Assembly (NCBI GenBank): GCA_902729315.2
Contig: LR746276.1
Span: forward strand, 1,722,669-1,786,668
DNA: 64,000 nt
Origin: Spirodela intermedia
Lineage: Eukaryota > Streptophyta > Magnoliopsida > Alismatales > Araceae
Direction of reading: 5' to 3'
Under the pieces are notes generated by a model that saw nothing but the letters and a program-made list of their open reading frames with translations, was not told the origin of the DNA and did not search any database. Both the position numbers and the translations under genes were made by a program. Shown here one piece after another: positions 22,244 to 32,760 of this stretch (position 1 is its first letter; every line of letters begins with the position of its first letter).

Positions 22244-23746
22244 ATGGAAACCTGGGGCGTTGGCGTCCTCACCCTCTTCCTCTGCCTGGCCCTGGCTGCC
22301 CTCCTCCTCCTCCGGCGGCCGCCCCGGAGTTTGCCACCGGGCCCGCCGGCCATCCCCATCCTGGGCAATCTCATGTGGCTCACCCTCCCCGTGGCCGACT
22401 TTGAGTCCGTCCTCGGGGATCTCTGGTCCAAGTACGGCCACATCGTGACGCTCCACCTCGGCTCCATCCCGGTCGTCATGGTCGGGGACCGGGATCTCGC
22501 CCACGAGATGCTCGTCCAGCACGGGGCCGTATTCGCCGGTCGACCTTCCCCCATCCCCGCCCTCCGCTTACCAGGTTTCAGCCAGTGCAGCATCAATACT
22601 GCCGGTTACGGCCCCCTGTGGCGGCTTCTCCGCCGCAACCTCGCGACGGAGATGCTCAACCCTTCGCGCGTCAGGCAGTGCGCCGATGCTCGCGAGTGGG
22701 TCCTGTGCGTCCTCCTCGACAAACTCCGCCTCACGGCAGCGTCCGGGGATGGCGTTGTTATCGTCAAGGAGACATTCCAATTCGCCATGTTCTGTTTGCT
22801 GGTCTTCCTCTGCTTCGGAGAAAAGCTCGAGGAGGCAGCCGTCAGAGAGATCGAAGCCGCGCAGAAGGATATTTTACTCTTCATTCGAAAGCTCAATATC
22901 TTCGCAATTGCCCCAAAACTCGGTAGGTATTTATTCAGGGGAAGGTGGAACCGCCTCCTCCAGTTCCGGCAGCGGCAGAGGGAGATCTTTCTCCCTCTGA
23001 TCAGATCTCGGCGCCAACGGAAGGAATCTAAGGTTCCGGGGAAGAACAGCTTCCGCTTCTGCTACTTGGATTCCCTCCTGGACCTTGAGATCCCGGAGGA
23101 AGAGGGGAGGAAGCTCAACGATGACGAGATCATCACTCTCTGCGCCGAGTTCCTCGACGCCGGCACCGACACCACCTCCACGGCGCTGGAGTGGATCATG
23201 GCGAACGTCGTCAAGCACCCTACCGTGCAGGAAAAACTGGCAGAGGAGGTCGGTGCGGACATCAAGGAGGAGGACCTGCAGAAGAAACCGTACCTGAAGG
23301 CCGTGGTCCTGGAGGGGCTCCGCCGCCACCCGCCCGCTCACTTCGTGCTTCCCCACGCCGTCACGGAGGAGATCTCTGTGCGAGGGTATACCATCCCCAA
23401 GAACGCCAGCATCAACTTCGCAGTGGCGAAGATGAACCTGGACGGGGAAAAGTGGCAGGATCCGCTAGAATTCCGGCCGGAGAGGTTCCTTCCCGGAGGC
23501 GAAGGGGAGGGAGTGGACATGACCGGCAGCAAGGAGATCTGGATGATGCCGTTCGGTGTGGGACGGAGGATCTGCCCCGGGATGGGCCTCGCGCTGCTCC
23601 ATTTGGAGTACTTCGTGGCCAACCTGGTGGGGGAGTTCCGATGGGAGGCGGCCGACGGCGGCGAGGTCGATCTGTCGGCGAAAACCGAGTTCACGGTGGT
23701 CATGAGGACCCCCCTGCGCGCGCGCATCTCCTCCCGCCGTGAGTAG
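22244..23746 (+). CDS. CYP89A: Cytochrome P450, CYP89 family (copy 2), intact
   Basis: Intronless, 500 residues from METWGVG. Hydrophobic anchor ~5-24, PPGPP hinge, C-helix WRLLRR, I-helix AGTDTT 306-311, ExxR 357-360, PERF, and FGVGRRIC with Cys444. An in-frame Met exists 27 bases upstream (22217), but it lies only 27 bases after the TATA box and would be at or before the transcription start. The ATG at 22244 also matches the other copies. It is an ER-bound monooxygenase of the CYP89 group; substrate unknown. Its central and C-terminal parts are nearly the same as copy 1, pointing to recent duplication or gene conversion. B-C loop residues (LPGFSQCSIN) differ from copies 1 and 6. The 3' flank is fully retained. 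Confidence 0.94.
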   Translation: METWGVGVLTLFLCLALAALLLLRRPPRSLPPGPPAIPILGNLMWLTLPVADFESVLGDLWSKYGHIVTLHLGSIPVVMVGDRDLAHEMLVQHGAVFAGRPSPIPALRLPGFSQCSINTAGYGPLWRLLRRNLATEMLNPSRVRQCADAREWVLCVLLDKLRLTAASGDGVVIVKETFQFAMFCLLVFLCFGEKLEEAAVREIEAAQKDILLFIRKLNIFAIAPKLGRYLFRGRWNRLLQFRQRQREIFLPLIRSRRQRKESKVPGKNSFRFCYLDSLLDLEIPEEEGRKLNDDEIITLCAEFLDAGTDTTSTALEWIMANVVKHPTVQEKLAEEVGADIKEEDLQKKPYLKAVVLEGLRRHPPAHFVLPHAVTEEISVRGYTIPKNASINFAVAKMNLDGEKWQDPLEFRPERFLPGGEGEGVDMTGSKEIWMMPFGVGRRICPGMGLALLHLEYFVANLVGEFRWEAADGGEVDLSAKTEFTVVMRTPLRARISSRRE

Positions 23747-24299
23747 CGCCGTCCGCTGCTGCCGCCGCCGTTCACCACAGGTTCATAGATGATGGTGAAC
23801 AGAGGCGATCCGCAGCTCTGTCATTTCATCAGCAACCCATCCGGAGTGATCACCAGCCATGGACGTCGCTTTAGTACAGGTGTCGAGGGAGAAAATATCC
23901 ACATATATTAATAGCCGCATTCATGCATCTCAATTAATACATCGCCGCAAGCGTTATTTTAAAATAATTTCACGGGAAATCATCATCTATCTTTGTCATT
24001 ATTATCTTGAAATTAGTTTCCTCATCAAACCATGCCCTGGTAGTTGGCTGAGATGTGAATTAAATTATTGAGATGTGAATATATTGACATAGAGTGAGAG
24101 AGGTAAGAAAGGGAGAAATATAAAAAGAAAGCGAGCTCGCTGGCTGAGATTGGGGTGGCTTTTGTACCACCACCAAGCAGGCAAATATGATGAAACACGG
24201 CATACTATACGTACCCCATGGAGCTTAGGATCTCTAAAGCAAAGTTATTTCATACCACTAATAGGATTCATTTCTCTATTTCTCTCAAAGGGAGATCTA
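23747..24299 (+). repeat. Conserved 3' flank of the P450 unit (copy 2)
   Basis: Shared with copies 3-5 and 7. Landmarks: CACCACAGGTTCATAGATGA, CGCAGCTCTGTCATTTCAT, GGAGTGATCACCAGCCATGG, CATGCATCTCAATTAATACA and CATGCCCTGGTAGTTGGCTG. It probably holds the 3' UTR, but no single poly(A) signal can be chosen. Confidence 0.75.
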
Positions 24300-24550
24300 T
24301 GTTGGGTTGGTGAGTGATTGGTGAGTTTATTTGAGGGCCAAGATCAGAGATTCCATCTCTGAGTTCTTGGAGAGAGTTCTTCTATACTTCGTTCACTTCT
24401 AGTGAAACTTTCAATGTTTTGCCCGTGGAGGTAGGAGGCCAACTTCCGAACCACGTAAAATCTTACGTCTCTTGGTCGTGAGTTGTTCGTTCCTTGTTTC
24501 CTTTCTTTCATAGTTTTCATAAGTCTATATTGGACATTTTTACTCTAACA
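24300..24550 (+). mobile_element. Small copia-type solo LTR (251 bp), copy 2 flank
   Basis: TGTTGGGTTGGTGAGTGATT ... TTTTTACTCTAACA. The same LTR lies at the same place in the copy 3 flank (28561-28803), preceded in both by GGAGATCT. The insertion therefore predates the duplication that made copies 2 and 3. Pseudogene copy 4 lacks it. Confidence 0.7.
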
Positions 24551-25130
24551 ATTTCATCTCTTTTAAACTAATGAATCCTTGAACCCTCTAAAAGGAAACA
24601 TTGGAAGAATTGTTCTATCTATTTACAAGACTATCACCAAGTAACAAAGATTACTCCTTTCCCTGAGTTGATTACCACATCCTTGACCTGGTCCTCTTTG
24701 TCCTACTCTTCCTCGTGCTCCTCGTCCTCCCCCTCATCCTTGCCCCTCTCCCTGTTCCTCCTTTTCCTAGTACTCCACCTTGTCGTCCTCATCATCCTCA
24801 TCTTCTCGTTCTCCAACTTGCCATCCTCATCCTCCTCCTCCCCCCTCCATGTTTTCATCCTCCTTCGCAATCCATGACAGGTAAGACTGGAGAACAAGCA
24901 GCTTTGTAAGTGGGTTGTGAAGATGAGGGGACTGAAAAATTTCCCAAAACCATATTAGGCCCAACTGCATCCGAACTCTAATTGTATGTATCACGGTTGG
25001 ACCGACCATTAAGCATCACGGTTGGCATACATTTGGAACTCTAGTTATCCTCATCCAATTTTTCAGAACAAAAATCATCATCCCTTGACCTATGGAAATG
25101 ATTCTCTAATTCTTTCTGCAATAGATATAG
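24551..25130. other. Intergenic, with CT-rich low-complexity tract
   Basis: 24690-24850 is a TCC/CT-rich tract giving spurious frames on both strands. The preceding ~110 bases match 39938-40030. No gene. Confidence 0.6.
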
Positions 25131-26280
25131 CATAATTTATCTTTGCTGATTATTCCTAACTAAAATTCATTGACATTCTGTATCCAACTCTGTGCTCTTG
25201 ATACAAGCTATTTACTAGGCATGGGAAACAACATTTCTGTATCAAAGTCTAGGCCTTGTGACTAGTAAAATCTATCTCTAGGCCCCCTCAACAGGCTTTC
25301 CTTTTAGGGCCAGGTGGATAACATATTAGGATTAGTTAAGTTAATTCCCCTTGGTTCAATATACTCTCTCTCTCTCCCCCCCCTATGCCTCTCTTAGTCA
25401 TAGGTCAACTTAGCTTTCAATTTGATGATGCCATGGACAGCCTCTTTTTGTGGATTATTGATTGACTTAGAGGGCTTCGCATGGACTAGACGTTCCTCGC
25501 CCCTAACCTTAGGGGAAGTACTTACTTCACAGGCCCATACTAAAGCCCAAGCTAAATAACAAATGATCATCAAACATTGATTGGGCTTTATAAGAACTTA
25601 TTTAAAAGATCATTGCTGGGAAGATGTCATTAAAATTGTATTATAGTTTCAGCATTTACTTAGACTTGATTAAACAACCTTGTTTATTGCTAATTTTCTA
25701 TTTTTTCATATATCTTTGAAGACACAAATCTGGTTGCTTAATTATAATGATTGAACTGTTAGAAAGGTTTTCTTGAGAGCTTGAGATTTCAGTTATAGTT
25801 GAGCTGAGGATGATCACAGGCGTTTCAATAGAATCATGAGGTCATTTAGTATGTTCTGTTTCGATTCCCATGATCCTGTTACTTGCACCTAGGACATGGT
25901 AACTAGCAAACCCTGCCGAGGGAGAGGATGAGACCAAACCTTCTTTGTAAATAAATACTATCCGACAACGTCTTGTTACCTCTTCTGGAGGATATATGGG
26001 CAGTTATACGCAGTCTTCATGTATACAGGGGACATGCTTTTCTGCACTGAGCGGTACCGCCAAGAACAGATCTCTCTCCGCAAGTATTTATCGGTAGAGC
26101 CGATGGGCCTTAGCAGGCCACTCCATTTTTTCATGGTGCCTTGATGGGCCGTGTGCATATTTTTGGGCCTGGGCCTTAAGCCTGTATGGGCCCGAAGTTG
26201 GAGCCCAGTGCAGGAAGGCATGATCTTCGTTACGTGGGCTCTTCTTGGCCGCTTGGCGTGGGCAGGAAGACATGAACCTT
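25131..26280 (+). repeat. Duplicated upstream segment (unit of P450 copy 3)
   Basis: From about 25186 it matches the sequences upstream of pseudogene copy 4 (33345-33585 and 35368-35875) and copy 6 (48300-48900). Landmarks are AACAACATTTCTGTATCAAA, GCCTCTTTTTGTGGATTATT and TTGGGCTTTATAAG. The last ~190 bases contain several GGGCC/GGGCCT words and match the region just upstream of the copy 4-6 promoters. No gene. Confidence 0.75.
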
Positions 26281-26424
26281 CTCCAAGCAACCGAGAAAGA
26301 TCTCGATTCGATAGCGTAGAGCTGTGAGCTATCGCTCAAACGTATTTGCGCGGTGGAATTTGGCTCGTAGCTCGCCATGAGTCTTGATGGGTGGCGGCAG
26401 GGTGGTCTGGTCATCCCTATAAAT
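26281..26424 (+). promoter_or_regulatory. Promoter of P450 copy 3 (group A)
   Basis: CTCCAAGCAACCGAGAAAGA TCTCGATTCGATAGCG (26281-26316), AAACGTATTTGCG (26338-26350) and a TATAAAT box at 26418-26424 reproduce the copy 2 promoter, with a 10-12 base shortening inside the AACGAGGAAAGCGACC block. The TATA lies 50 bases before the ATG. Confidence 0.72.
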
Positions 26425-26473
26425 TGTGAATAGCCCCTTAGTCTTTTTGGGGCTTCCTCGAAGTGCAGCGGAA

Positions 26474-27976
26474 ATGGAAACCTGGGGCGTTGGCGGCCTC
26501 ACCCTCTTCCTCTGCCTGGCCCTGTCCGCCCTCCTCCTCCTCCGGCGGTCGCGCGGGAGTTTGCCGCCGGGCCCGCCGGCCGTCCCCATCCTCGGCAATC
26601 TGATGTGGCTAACCCGCTCCGTGGCCGACTTAGAGTTCGTCTTCCGGGATCTCTGCTCCAAGTACGGCCCCGTCGTGACGATCCACCTCGGCTCCATCCC
26701 GTTGGTCATAGTCGGCGATCGGGATCTCGCCCACGAGATGCTCGTCCAGCACGGGGCCGTCTTCGCCGATCGACCTTCCCCCAACCCTTCCCTCCGCACA
26801 CCAGGTTCCAGCCAGTGCACAATCAATTCCACCGGTTACGGCCCTCTGTGGCGGCTTCTTCGCCGCAACCTCGTGACGGGGATGCTGAACCCTTCGCGCG
26901 TCAGGCAGTGCGCCGATGCTCGCGATTGGGTCCTGCGCGACCTCATCAACAAGCTCCGCCTCACGGCGGCGTCGGGGGACGGCGTTGTGGTCGTCAAGGA
27001 GACATTCCAATTCGCCATGTTCTGTTTGCTGGTCTTCCTGTGCTTCGGAGAAAAGCTCGAGGAGGCGGCCGTGAGAGAGATTGAAGCCGCAGAGAGGGAA
27101 TTTTTACGCTTCGTTCGTAAGCTCAATATCTTCGCAATTGCCCCAAAACTCGGTAGGTATTTATTCAGGGGGAGGTGGAACCGCCTCCTCCAGTTCCGGC
27201 AGCGGCGAAAGGAGATCTTCCTCCCTCTTATCAGATCTCGGCGCCAACAGAAGGAATCTAAGGTCCCTGGGGAGAACAGCTTCCGCTTCTCCTACTTGGA
27301 TTCTCTCCTGGACCTCGAGATTCCGGATGAGCACGGGAGGAAGCTCAACGACGAGGAGATCATCGCTCTCTGCGCCGAGTTCCTCGACGGCGGCACCGAT
27401 ACCACCTCCACGGCGCTGGAGTGGATCATGGCGAACGTCGTCAAGCACCCTACCGTGCAGGAAAAACTGGCGGAGGAAGTCGGCGCGGAGACCAAGGAGG
27501 AGGACCTGCAGAAGAAACCGTACCTGAAAGCCGTGGTCCTGGAGGGGCTCCGCCGCCACCCGCCCGCTCAGTTTGTGGTTACCCACGCCGTCACGGAGGA
27601 GATCTCTCTGGGCGGGTACACCATCTCCAAGGACGCCAGGGTAAACTTCGCGGTGACGAGGATGAGCCTCGACGGGGAAAAGTGGCCGGATCCGCTAGAA
27701 TTCCGGCCGGAAAGGTTCCTTCCCGGCGGCGAGGGCGAGGAAGTGGACCTCACCGGCAGTAAGGAGATCCGGATGATGCCGTTCGGCGTGGGACGGAGGA
27801 TCTGCCCCGGGATGGGCCTCGCGCTGCTCCATTTGGAGTACTTCGTGGCAAACCTGGTGGGGGAGTTCCGATGGGAGGCGGCCGACGGCGGCGAGGTCGA
27901 TCTGTCGGAGAAAACCGAGTTCACGGTGGTAATGAGGAACCCCCTGCGCGCGCGCATCTCCTCCCGCCGTGAGTAG
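26474..27976 (+). CDS. CYP89A: Cytochrome P450, CYP89 family (copy 3), intact and diverging
   Basis: Intronless, 500 residues from METWGVGGLTLF. Anchor ~5-24, PPGPP, C-helix WRLLRR, I-helix GGTDTT (306-311), ExxR 357-360, PERF, and heme Cys444 in FGVGRRICPG. The longer frame starts at 26426, but that Met is 2 bases after the TATA box and cannot be in the mRNA. It differs most from its sisters after the K-helix: QFVVTHAV (from 366) where others have HFVLPHAV, and SLGGYTISKDARVNFAVTRM where others have SVRGYTIPKNASINFAVAKM. The first lies in substrate recognition site 5 of P450s, so altered substrate preference is plausible (inference). Downstream it shares the array's 3' flank and the small solo LTR with copy 2. 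Confidence 0.94.
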   Translation: METWGVGGLTLFLCLALSALLLLRRSRGSLPPGPPAVPILGNLMWLTRSVADLEFVFRDLCSKYGPVVTIHLGSIPLVIVGDRDLAHEMLVQHGAVFADRPSPNPSLRTPGSSQCTINSTGYGPLWRLLRRNLVTGMLNPSRVRQCADARDWVLRDLINKLRLTAASGDGVVVVKETFQFAMFCLLVFLCFGEKLEEAAVREIEAAEREFLRFVRKLNIFAIAPKLGRYLFRGRWNRLLQFRQRRKEIFLPLIRSRRQQKESKVPGENSFRFSYLDSLLDLEIPDEHGRKLNDEEIIALCAEFLDGGTDTTSTALEWIMANVVKHPTVQEKLAEEVGAETKEEDLQKKPYLKAVVLEGLRRHPPAQFVVTHAVTEEISLGGYTISKDARVNFAVTRMSLDGEKWPDPLEFRPERFLPGGEGEEVDLTGSKEIRMMPFGVGRRICPGMGLALLHLEYFVANLVGEFRWEAADGGEVDLSEKTEFTVVMRNPLRARISSRRE

Positions 27977-28349
27977 CGCCGCCCGCTGCTGCCCCCGCCG
28001 CCGCCGCTTACCACAGGTTCGTAGATGACGGCGAACAGGAGGGCATCCGCAGCTCTGTCATTTCATCAGCAACCCACCCGGAGTGATCACCAGCTATGGA
28101 CGTCGTGGTTGAGTACTGGTACTGGGGGAGAAAAATATCGAAGTACATCAATAGCAGGATTCGTGCATCTGAATTAATACATCGTTGCAAGCGTCACATA
28201 GAAATAATTTCACCGGAAATCATCATGTATCTTAGTTATTATTTTCTTGAAATTAGTTTCACCATCAGCCCATGCCCTGGTAGTTGACTGACGCAAGGAT
28301 TCCTGGGTTCGAACAAATAATGTGAATAAGTTAGAGACAGGGAATATCT

Positions 28350-28417
<68 letters not shown>

Positions 28418-28560
28418 GTGGGGGACAGAAAGTGGAAGTGGAAGCGCGGTCACTGCTGAGATGGGGATGGTTTTTGTACCACTGCCAAGTGGGCAAGTAT
28501 GATGAAACATGGCAAGCAGTAAGTGCCCCCCATAGAGCGTGAGTCTCAAAAGGAGATCTC
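27977..28560 (+). repeat. Conserved 3' flank of the P450 unit (copy 3) with microsatellite
   Basis: Matches 23747-24299 through GCAGCTCTGTCATTTCATCA and GGAGTGATCACCAGC. A (TA)n(GA)n microsatellite fills 28350-28414 where the other copies have only short TATA/GAGA tracts. It then continues with GGTTTTTGTACCACTGCCAA, as in copies 2, 4 and 5. Confidence 0.78.
28350..28414 (+). repeat. (TA)n(GA)n compound microsatellite
   Basis: About 30 bases of TA repeat followed directly by about 33 bases of GA repeat. The homologous places in copies 4 (39475-39530) and 5 (45720-45770) carry shorter interrupted versions. Spurious minus-strand SLSLSL/YIYIYI frames come from it. Confidence 0.95.
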
Positions 28561-28803
28561 TGTTAGGTTGGTGAGTGACTGATGAGTTCATTTGAGGGCC
28601 AAGATTAAAGATTCATTCCCTAAGTTCTTGAGGGCTTTTGTACTTCTTTCACATCTCATGGAGATTTCATCATTTCCGTGGATGTAGGAGCCCGACCTCC
28701 AAACTATGTAAAAATCTGTGTCCATATTCTGGTTGTGAGTTATTCATTTTCTATTTCCTTCACGCAGCTTGTGTAAGTCTCTAATGGGCTTTTAACTCTA
28801 ACA
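28561..28803 (+). mobile_element. Small copia-type solo LTR (243 bp), copy 3 flank
   Basis: TGTTAGGTTGGTGAGTGACT ... TTTTAACTCTAACA, same family and same position as 24300-24550. It shows the usual copia-LTR ending. Confidence 0.7.
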
Positions 28804-28806
28804 TAG

Positions 28807-29950
28807 TGGTGGTTAGAATAGAAGGAGAATACACAAGAAAATAAACATGAAGGTAGGGATAATAATGGTGGCTTGTAGGACCCCAAGTAGATCCAATCCA
28901 AGATGGCCAATCTCCAAGTTGCTCATGAAGTTTAAGTCTCTATTGCTCCTTTCCCTTCCTACTAGAGGGAGGGTTGGGTGATCTTTATAGTCAGCCTTTG
29001 TCCTCACATGTTCTTCGGTTCCTCAACCGCTGTTGAGATAGCTGTTGCATCTCATCTCAATGGCCTGCTCCACCTTGTGCCTTGTTGCCCTACTCCCATC
29101 TAGATGATCTGATCTTGTTAGGTATTAGACCTCCTTGAGGTTGTGTAACTATCCAGGTCCAACCTCCACAGTCACCCTTCTACGCAGTCGACCTGAATCA
29201 AGGACCATTTTCCATGTGGATGAAGCCTTGATGTTAAGGCCTCAACAATACTCCCCCCTCCCCCCCCCTCAAAAGTTTTACTTTGTTCACAAGGTGAAAA
29301 TTGGGAACTAGAGTTAGATGATGCGGGGAGACACCCAGGTAGCCTCTGCAAGGGATTAATCTTGCCACTAATCTAGACTTCCATCCAAGAAGGCCTATGG
29401 TGGACTACGTGAACTTGGGCTAGTTCTATTTTCCATTGAAGGTCTTCATCAACATGTCAGTGGTCTGCAGGTTCCGAGTTGTTTGGCAAGACAGCCCACT
29501 TGAGCTAGACATGGAATACGGGATGTATGTTGGGTGTGGGGGGATGCTACAGGTGACATGCCATTAGCCCAATATGCTTACACAATGATTTTATAGATTT
29601 ATTAGCTCCAATATGCTTAATAGTGCCGCGTTCTTGACACAGCTGTCGTGCTCCTCCTGTGGGAGTCTGAGCTCTTTGATATTTGCATCCATGGGTGAGG
29701 GTATATCAATTTTAGGGCTCCATTGCACTAGATAGATGACGTGATTTTCTGCATGTTGATGGATTACGACCCAGCATCTCCTAGCTCCAGGTGCACCAAC
29801 AGTAAATCATTTTTTTTGTTTACGACAAAATGGAAGACCATGACCATGGACTTCCACCACCTGACTAGAGAGAAATAGTGAAAAGATATCCTGAGTCAAC
29901 AGCCATGCAATTAAGAATAAATTCAAGAACGAATTTGAAATCTGTGTGAA
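28807..29950 (-). mobile_element. Minus-strand copia 3' fragment (LTR plus RNase H tail)
   Basis: 28807-29247 reads as an LTR (TGGTGG...CCTCAACA). It is followed by ATACTCCCCCCTCCCCCCCC, the complement of a long polypurine tract. Farther right the minus strand gives a degraded RNase H tail (LQTTDMLMKTFNGK near 29430-29470, the family's Q.ADxLTK motif). LTR pieces of a similar family occur near 39085-39285 and at 55665-56173. The interior cannot be followed past about 29900. Confidence 0.55.
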
Positions 29951-31240
29951 TAATAGCTTTTTCTTTTGACAGAGTTTTTGGTACTCATGTATGTCAGTTT
30001 AGAAGTGAATTTAGTTATCATTTTGAACCTGAAGAATGATTTTGCGACTAGTAAGATGTTAACTATGGTTCAAGGATATGTATGGTGCTCAAATGTTATG
30101 TTATTAGAAAGTATAAAAGAAGTGGGTGCCAATGCCTCTCAGTCTTTGTGAGGCTACAATGATGTTCATATTGACTAGATAGTAATCTTGTCTTCCATGG
30201 ATGTGACCTAAGGCAAGCTTTCTGCTTCTCGGTCTGCTAGAGCTCTGGAGTGGACTCATATAGGGATGAACCATGAAGGTTCCCTAGACAAACTACCAAC
30301 ATCTCCAACGAATTCATTTCCACATCAAACCCTAGTCATGGGATCATGGACTCGTTAGATCTGAAAATTATAATATTTAAAATTCATTGACATTGTTTGT
30401 TATTTAATTTTCTACCAAGCTACAAGCGAGTCATTAGGAGTGGATGGAGAAAATTTTCCTCTTGGAGAATTATGTAGATGACCACGTGAAGATTTATTAT
30501 GAGTTGTTGAACTCTCTAGGATTGTTTTTCCTTTGTATCTGTTTCTTTTCACAGTGTTTTTCGTCCTTCTTTGTCATTCCCTATGTTAAGTGGATCCATT
30601 AGACTGTTAGCGGATCCACTTAAAATCTAATATAACGGGCCTAGCCCATTAACTCATGTAACCTGTACCTAAGCGGGAAACCAAGATAATTGATGTAAGA
30701 TTTTGGGATTGTGGAAATTCTGCTCCAAGAAGTGGTGACTGATTTATCTTCCTAGGAGAGGAGGATCGTGAAGATCGAATCCTTTTATTCTCCAAGCTGC
30801 AAGAATCTCAATCAAGGTCAATTCTCAACATTTATATGATATTATATGATATTACTTAAGGGAAGCAAAATTACTGTTATTTTTTATGGTTTGAGTGAAC
30901 ATTTACGAGCAATCTGGGGGCGGTTAATTGATAAAAATCTGGTAACGTCTAGTGCCTTTCAAAAGATTGTGGGGAGGGATTGTTTGAAGCTGACCTCGCT
31001 CTATTCATGATTTGAAAAATTGGTGAATTTCACTGTCAATCAGTTCAATTCAGAATTTGCATCACATTTGTTATTTATTTTTGAGTCTTGTATTATTTGA
31101 TTTATCATTTGGGAATTAAACATAACATTCTTGGAGTGATTATTGAATGATTTCTTAAAATCTATGCTCTTATTCTACGTTCTCTCTTTTACTTGTCTTG
31201 GCTCTCATAATTTATTGTGATAGAATTTTATTTTTACTCG
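29951..31240. other. Unclassified intergenic sequence
   Basis: Two weak frames and no recognisable product. TGTTAGCGGATCCACTTAAA at 30607 followed by ACGGGCCTAGCCCATTAACT looks like the start of a copia LTR, but its end is unclear. ATATGATATTATATGATATT near 30835 is a short direct repeat. Confidence 0.35.
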
Positions 31241-31640
31241 ACTTTTAATTCTTCATTTGGCTCACCAAGAAATATGCAAGTGGCTGATGATCTTTTTAAC
31301 TTCTCTGTTCTGCAAAACTTCAGTACCTAGATGGGTCACTGTGGAATTCGCTGACAGAAAAGCAGAAAAAGATACTATGCTTCTCTCTTTACTATGCCAT
31401 CAATTGGATAAGAGAGTTGGTACGTTACTTTATTTTCATTTACTAGAAACTGTACTGGTTGCCAATTATTGTCTGTTATTTACAGACGATAGTATGAAAT
31501 ATTAACTGCATTGATTCGAACGCCATTTGCAGCTCAATGCTTTCAGCTCGCAAGTTGATGTTGGATCTAAGAGTGTAACTCAAGGTGCTAGAGAAGAGAC
31601 AACAGAAAAGCTGTTAAAACGCCTAAGGAACATTGTGTAA
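31241..31640 (+). other. Exon-like fragments of unknown origin
   Basis: Two short stretches look coding and do not resemble retrotransposon proteins. At 31250-31330 one frame reads GSPRNMQVADDLFNFSVLQN. At about 31531-31636 another reads LNAFSSQVDVGSKSVTQG then AREETTEKLLKRLRNI. The second stretch is preceded by TTTGCAG and followed by GTAAGT, like plant splice sites. Stops lie between the two, so any gene is broken or captured. I do not recognise the protein. Confidence 0.3.
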
Positions 31641-31739
31641 GTAATTTCGTTTTAATATAGAATTATTTCTGTATTCATTTGTGATACTTTTATAATATCT
31701 ACCACAAAGTAATATCTGATGGTCGTCATCTGTATTCAC

Positions 31740-32760
31740 AAATACTCTTGCCATCAGTTTTAGTGCCTCTAAATATCTAGAAAATGAAGAAGAAGAATGT
31801 CATATAATTGATATCGGGGATGACATAGTTAGTGCTCAAGAGGATAATATAGAAGAGATATAAGCATTCATAGATGAACATTATCCTTTGAGTTTAGAGC
31901 CTAAGGTTGAATCACTTCCTCTTTTACAAGAAAAATTAAAGATTTTTTTTTTTATAATTAAATTTTGAACTATCTCTAGCTTTAGAAACTTTGTCAATTG
32001 CGCCTCCGTTAAAAAATTCTCTAGATTTAGAAGTTACACCCTGATCTATGGTATAGATGCACTTGGTCAAGAAGAGATAAATCCAAATGTTTGCACACAT
32101 CACTCATGCATGGAGGAAAATAGTACATTAGATGTAGATAAACATAATGATTGGATAGCTAATGTAGAAGGGGATATTAAAATAAATATGGATGATAAGC
32201 AATGGTTTCTACAAATCAAGAATTATTTGATAAAATGCTTGTAGGCAAGAATTTAAAATATTATTGAATCATTAATTATAAAGAAGTCAAGAATTGAAGG
32301 AGCATGATGGTATGGGAACATGATTAATTATTTGAAGATGGAGGAACATATGGAAAAAAAAATCTTAATATGGAAACATTCTCTTTGGGATTGATTCAGA
32401 CCTATGCCTTTAAAATTACATCAAGCATGGATACAATGGGCCATTGGTGAAGAGCATCCTAATCTTTTAGATACTTTTACATGTAGGAAAAAAGCTACAT
32501 GGAATATAATGAGACCTTTAAATTATATGATATTTGAAAAAAGTTTGAAATTATTAACTATAATTTGTGAGGATGTATTTCTTGTAAGTTATGGCTACAA
32601 AATGTTTATGGCAACAGATCATCTTTTAAAACAATATGCATTATATTTGGCTGAAGACATTAAGCGTAGTGCTTCTTAGGAGGCAACCCATGTTTATGCT
32701 TTATGTAATTTATTTTTTCCCTTTTATTCCTTTAGCTTGTTTTTTTAAGTCATGCAAAAT
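31740..32760 (+). pseudogene. Gypsy-type 3' domain remnant, + strand
   Basis: Degraded text includes CHIIDIGDDIV and HYPLSLEPKVESLPLLQEKL, like the region before reverse transcriptase in gypsy polyproteins. A 91-codon open frame follows at 32404-32679 (ATWNIMRPLNYMIFEKSLKL, DHLLKQYALYLAEDIKRSAS). It ends in GAAGACATTAAGCG...GGAGGCAACCCATG, a hallmark of the 3' ends of plant Athila/Tat-type gypsy elements. The same hallmark, reversed, is at 61963-62010. Confidence 0.6.

Noticed and set aside
23191-23742. 183-codon alternative + frame inside P450 copy 2
   Set aside because: Out-of-frame shadow of the P450 exon. It recurs at the matching place in copies 1, 3 and 6 and is Arg/Gly/Pro-rich in the way frame-shifted GC-rich genes are.
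24668-24909. Ser/Pro/Leu-rich + strand frames
   Set aside because: Products of a CT-rich low-complexity tract that is not conserved as coding sequence at its homologue near 40087.
26426-26473. Longer N-terminus for P450 copy 3 (and likewise copies 2 and 6)
   Set aside because: The upstream Met lies within or just after the TATA box, so it would not be in the mRNA; the extension would also precede the membrane anchor and is not shared by copy 1.
28239-28591. Minus-strand frames with SLSLSL and YIYIYI runs
   Set aside because: Translation of the (TA)n(GA)n microsatellite.
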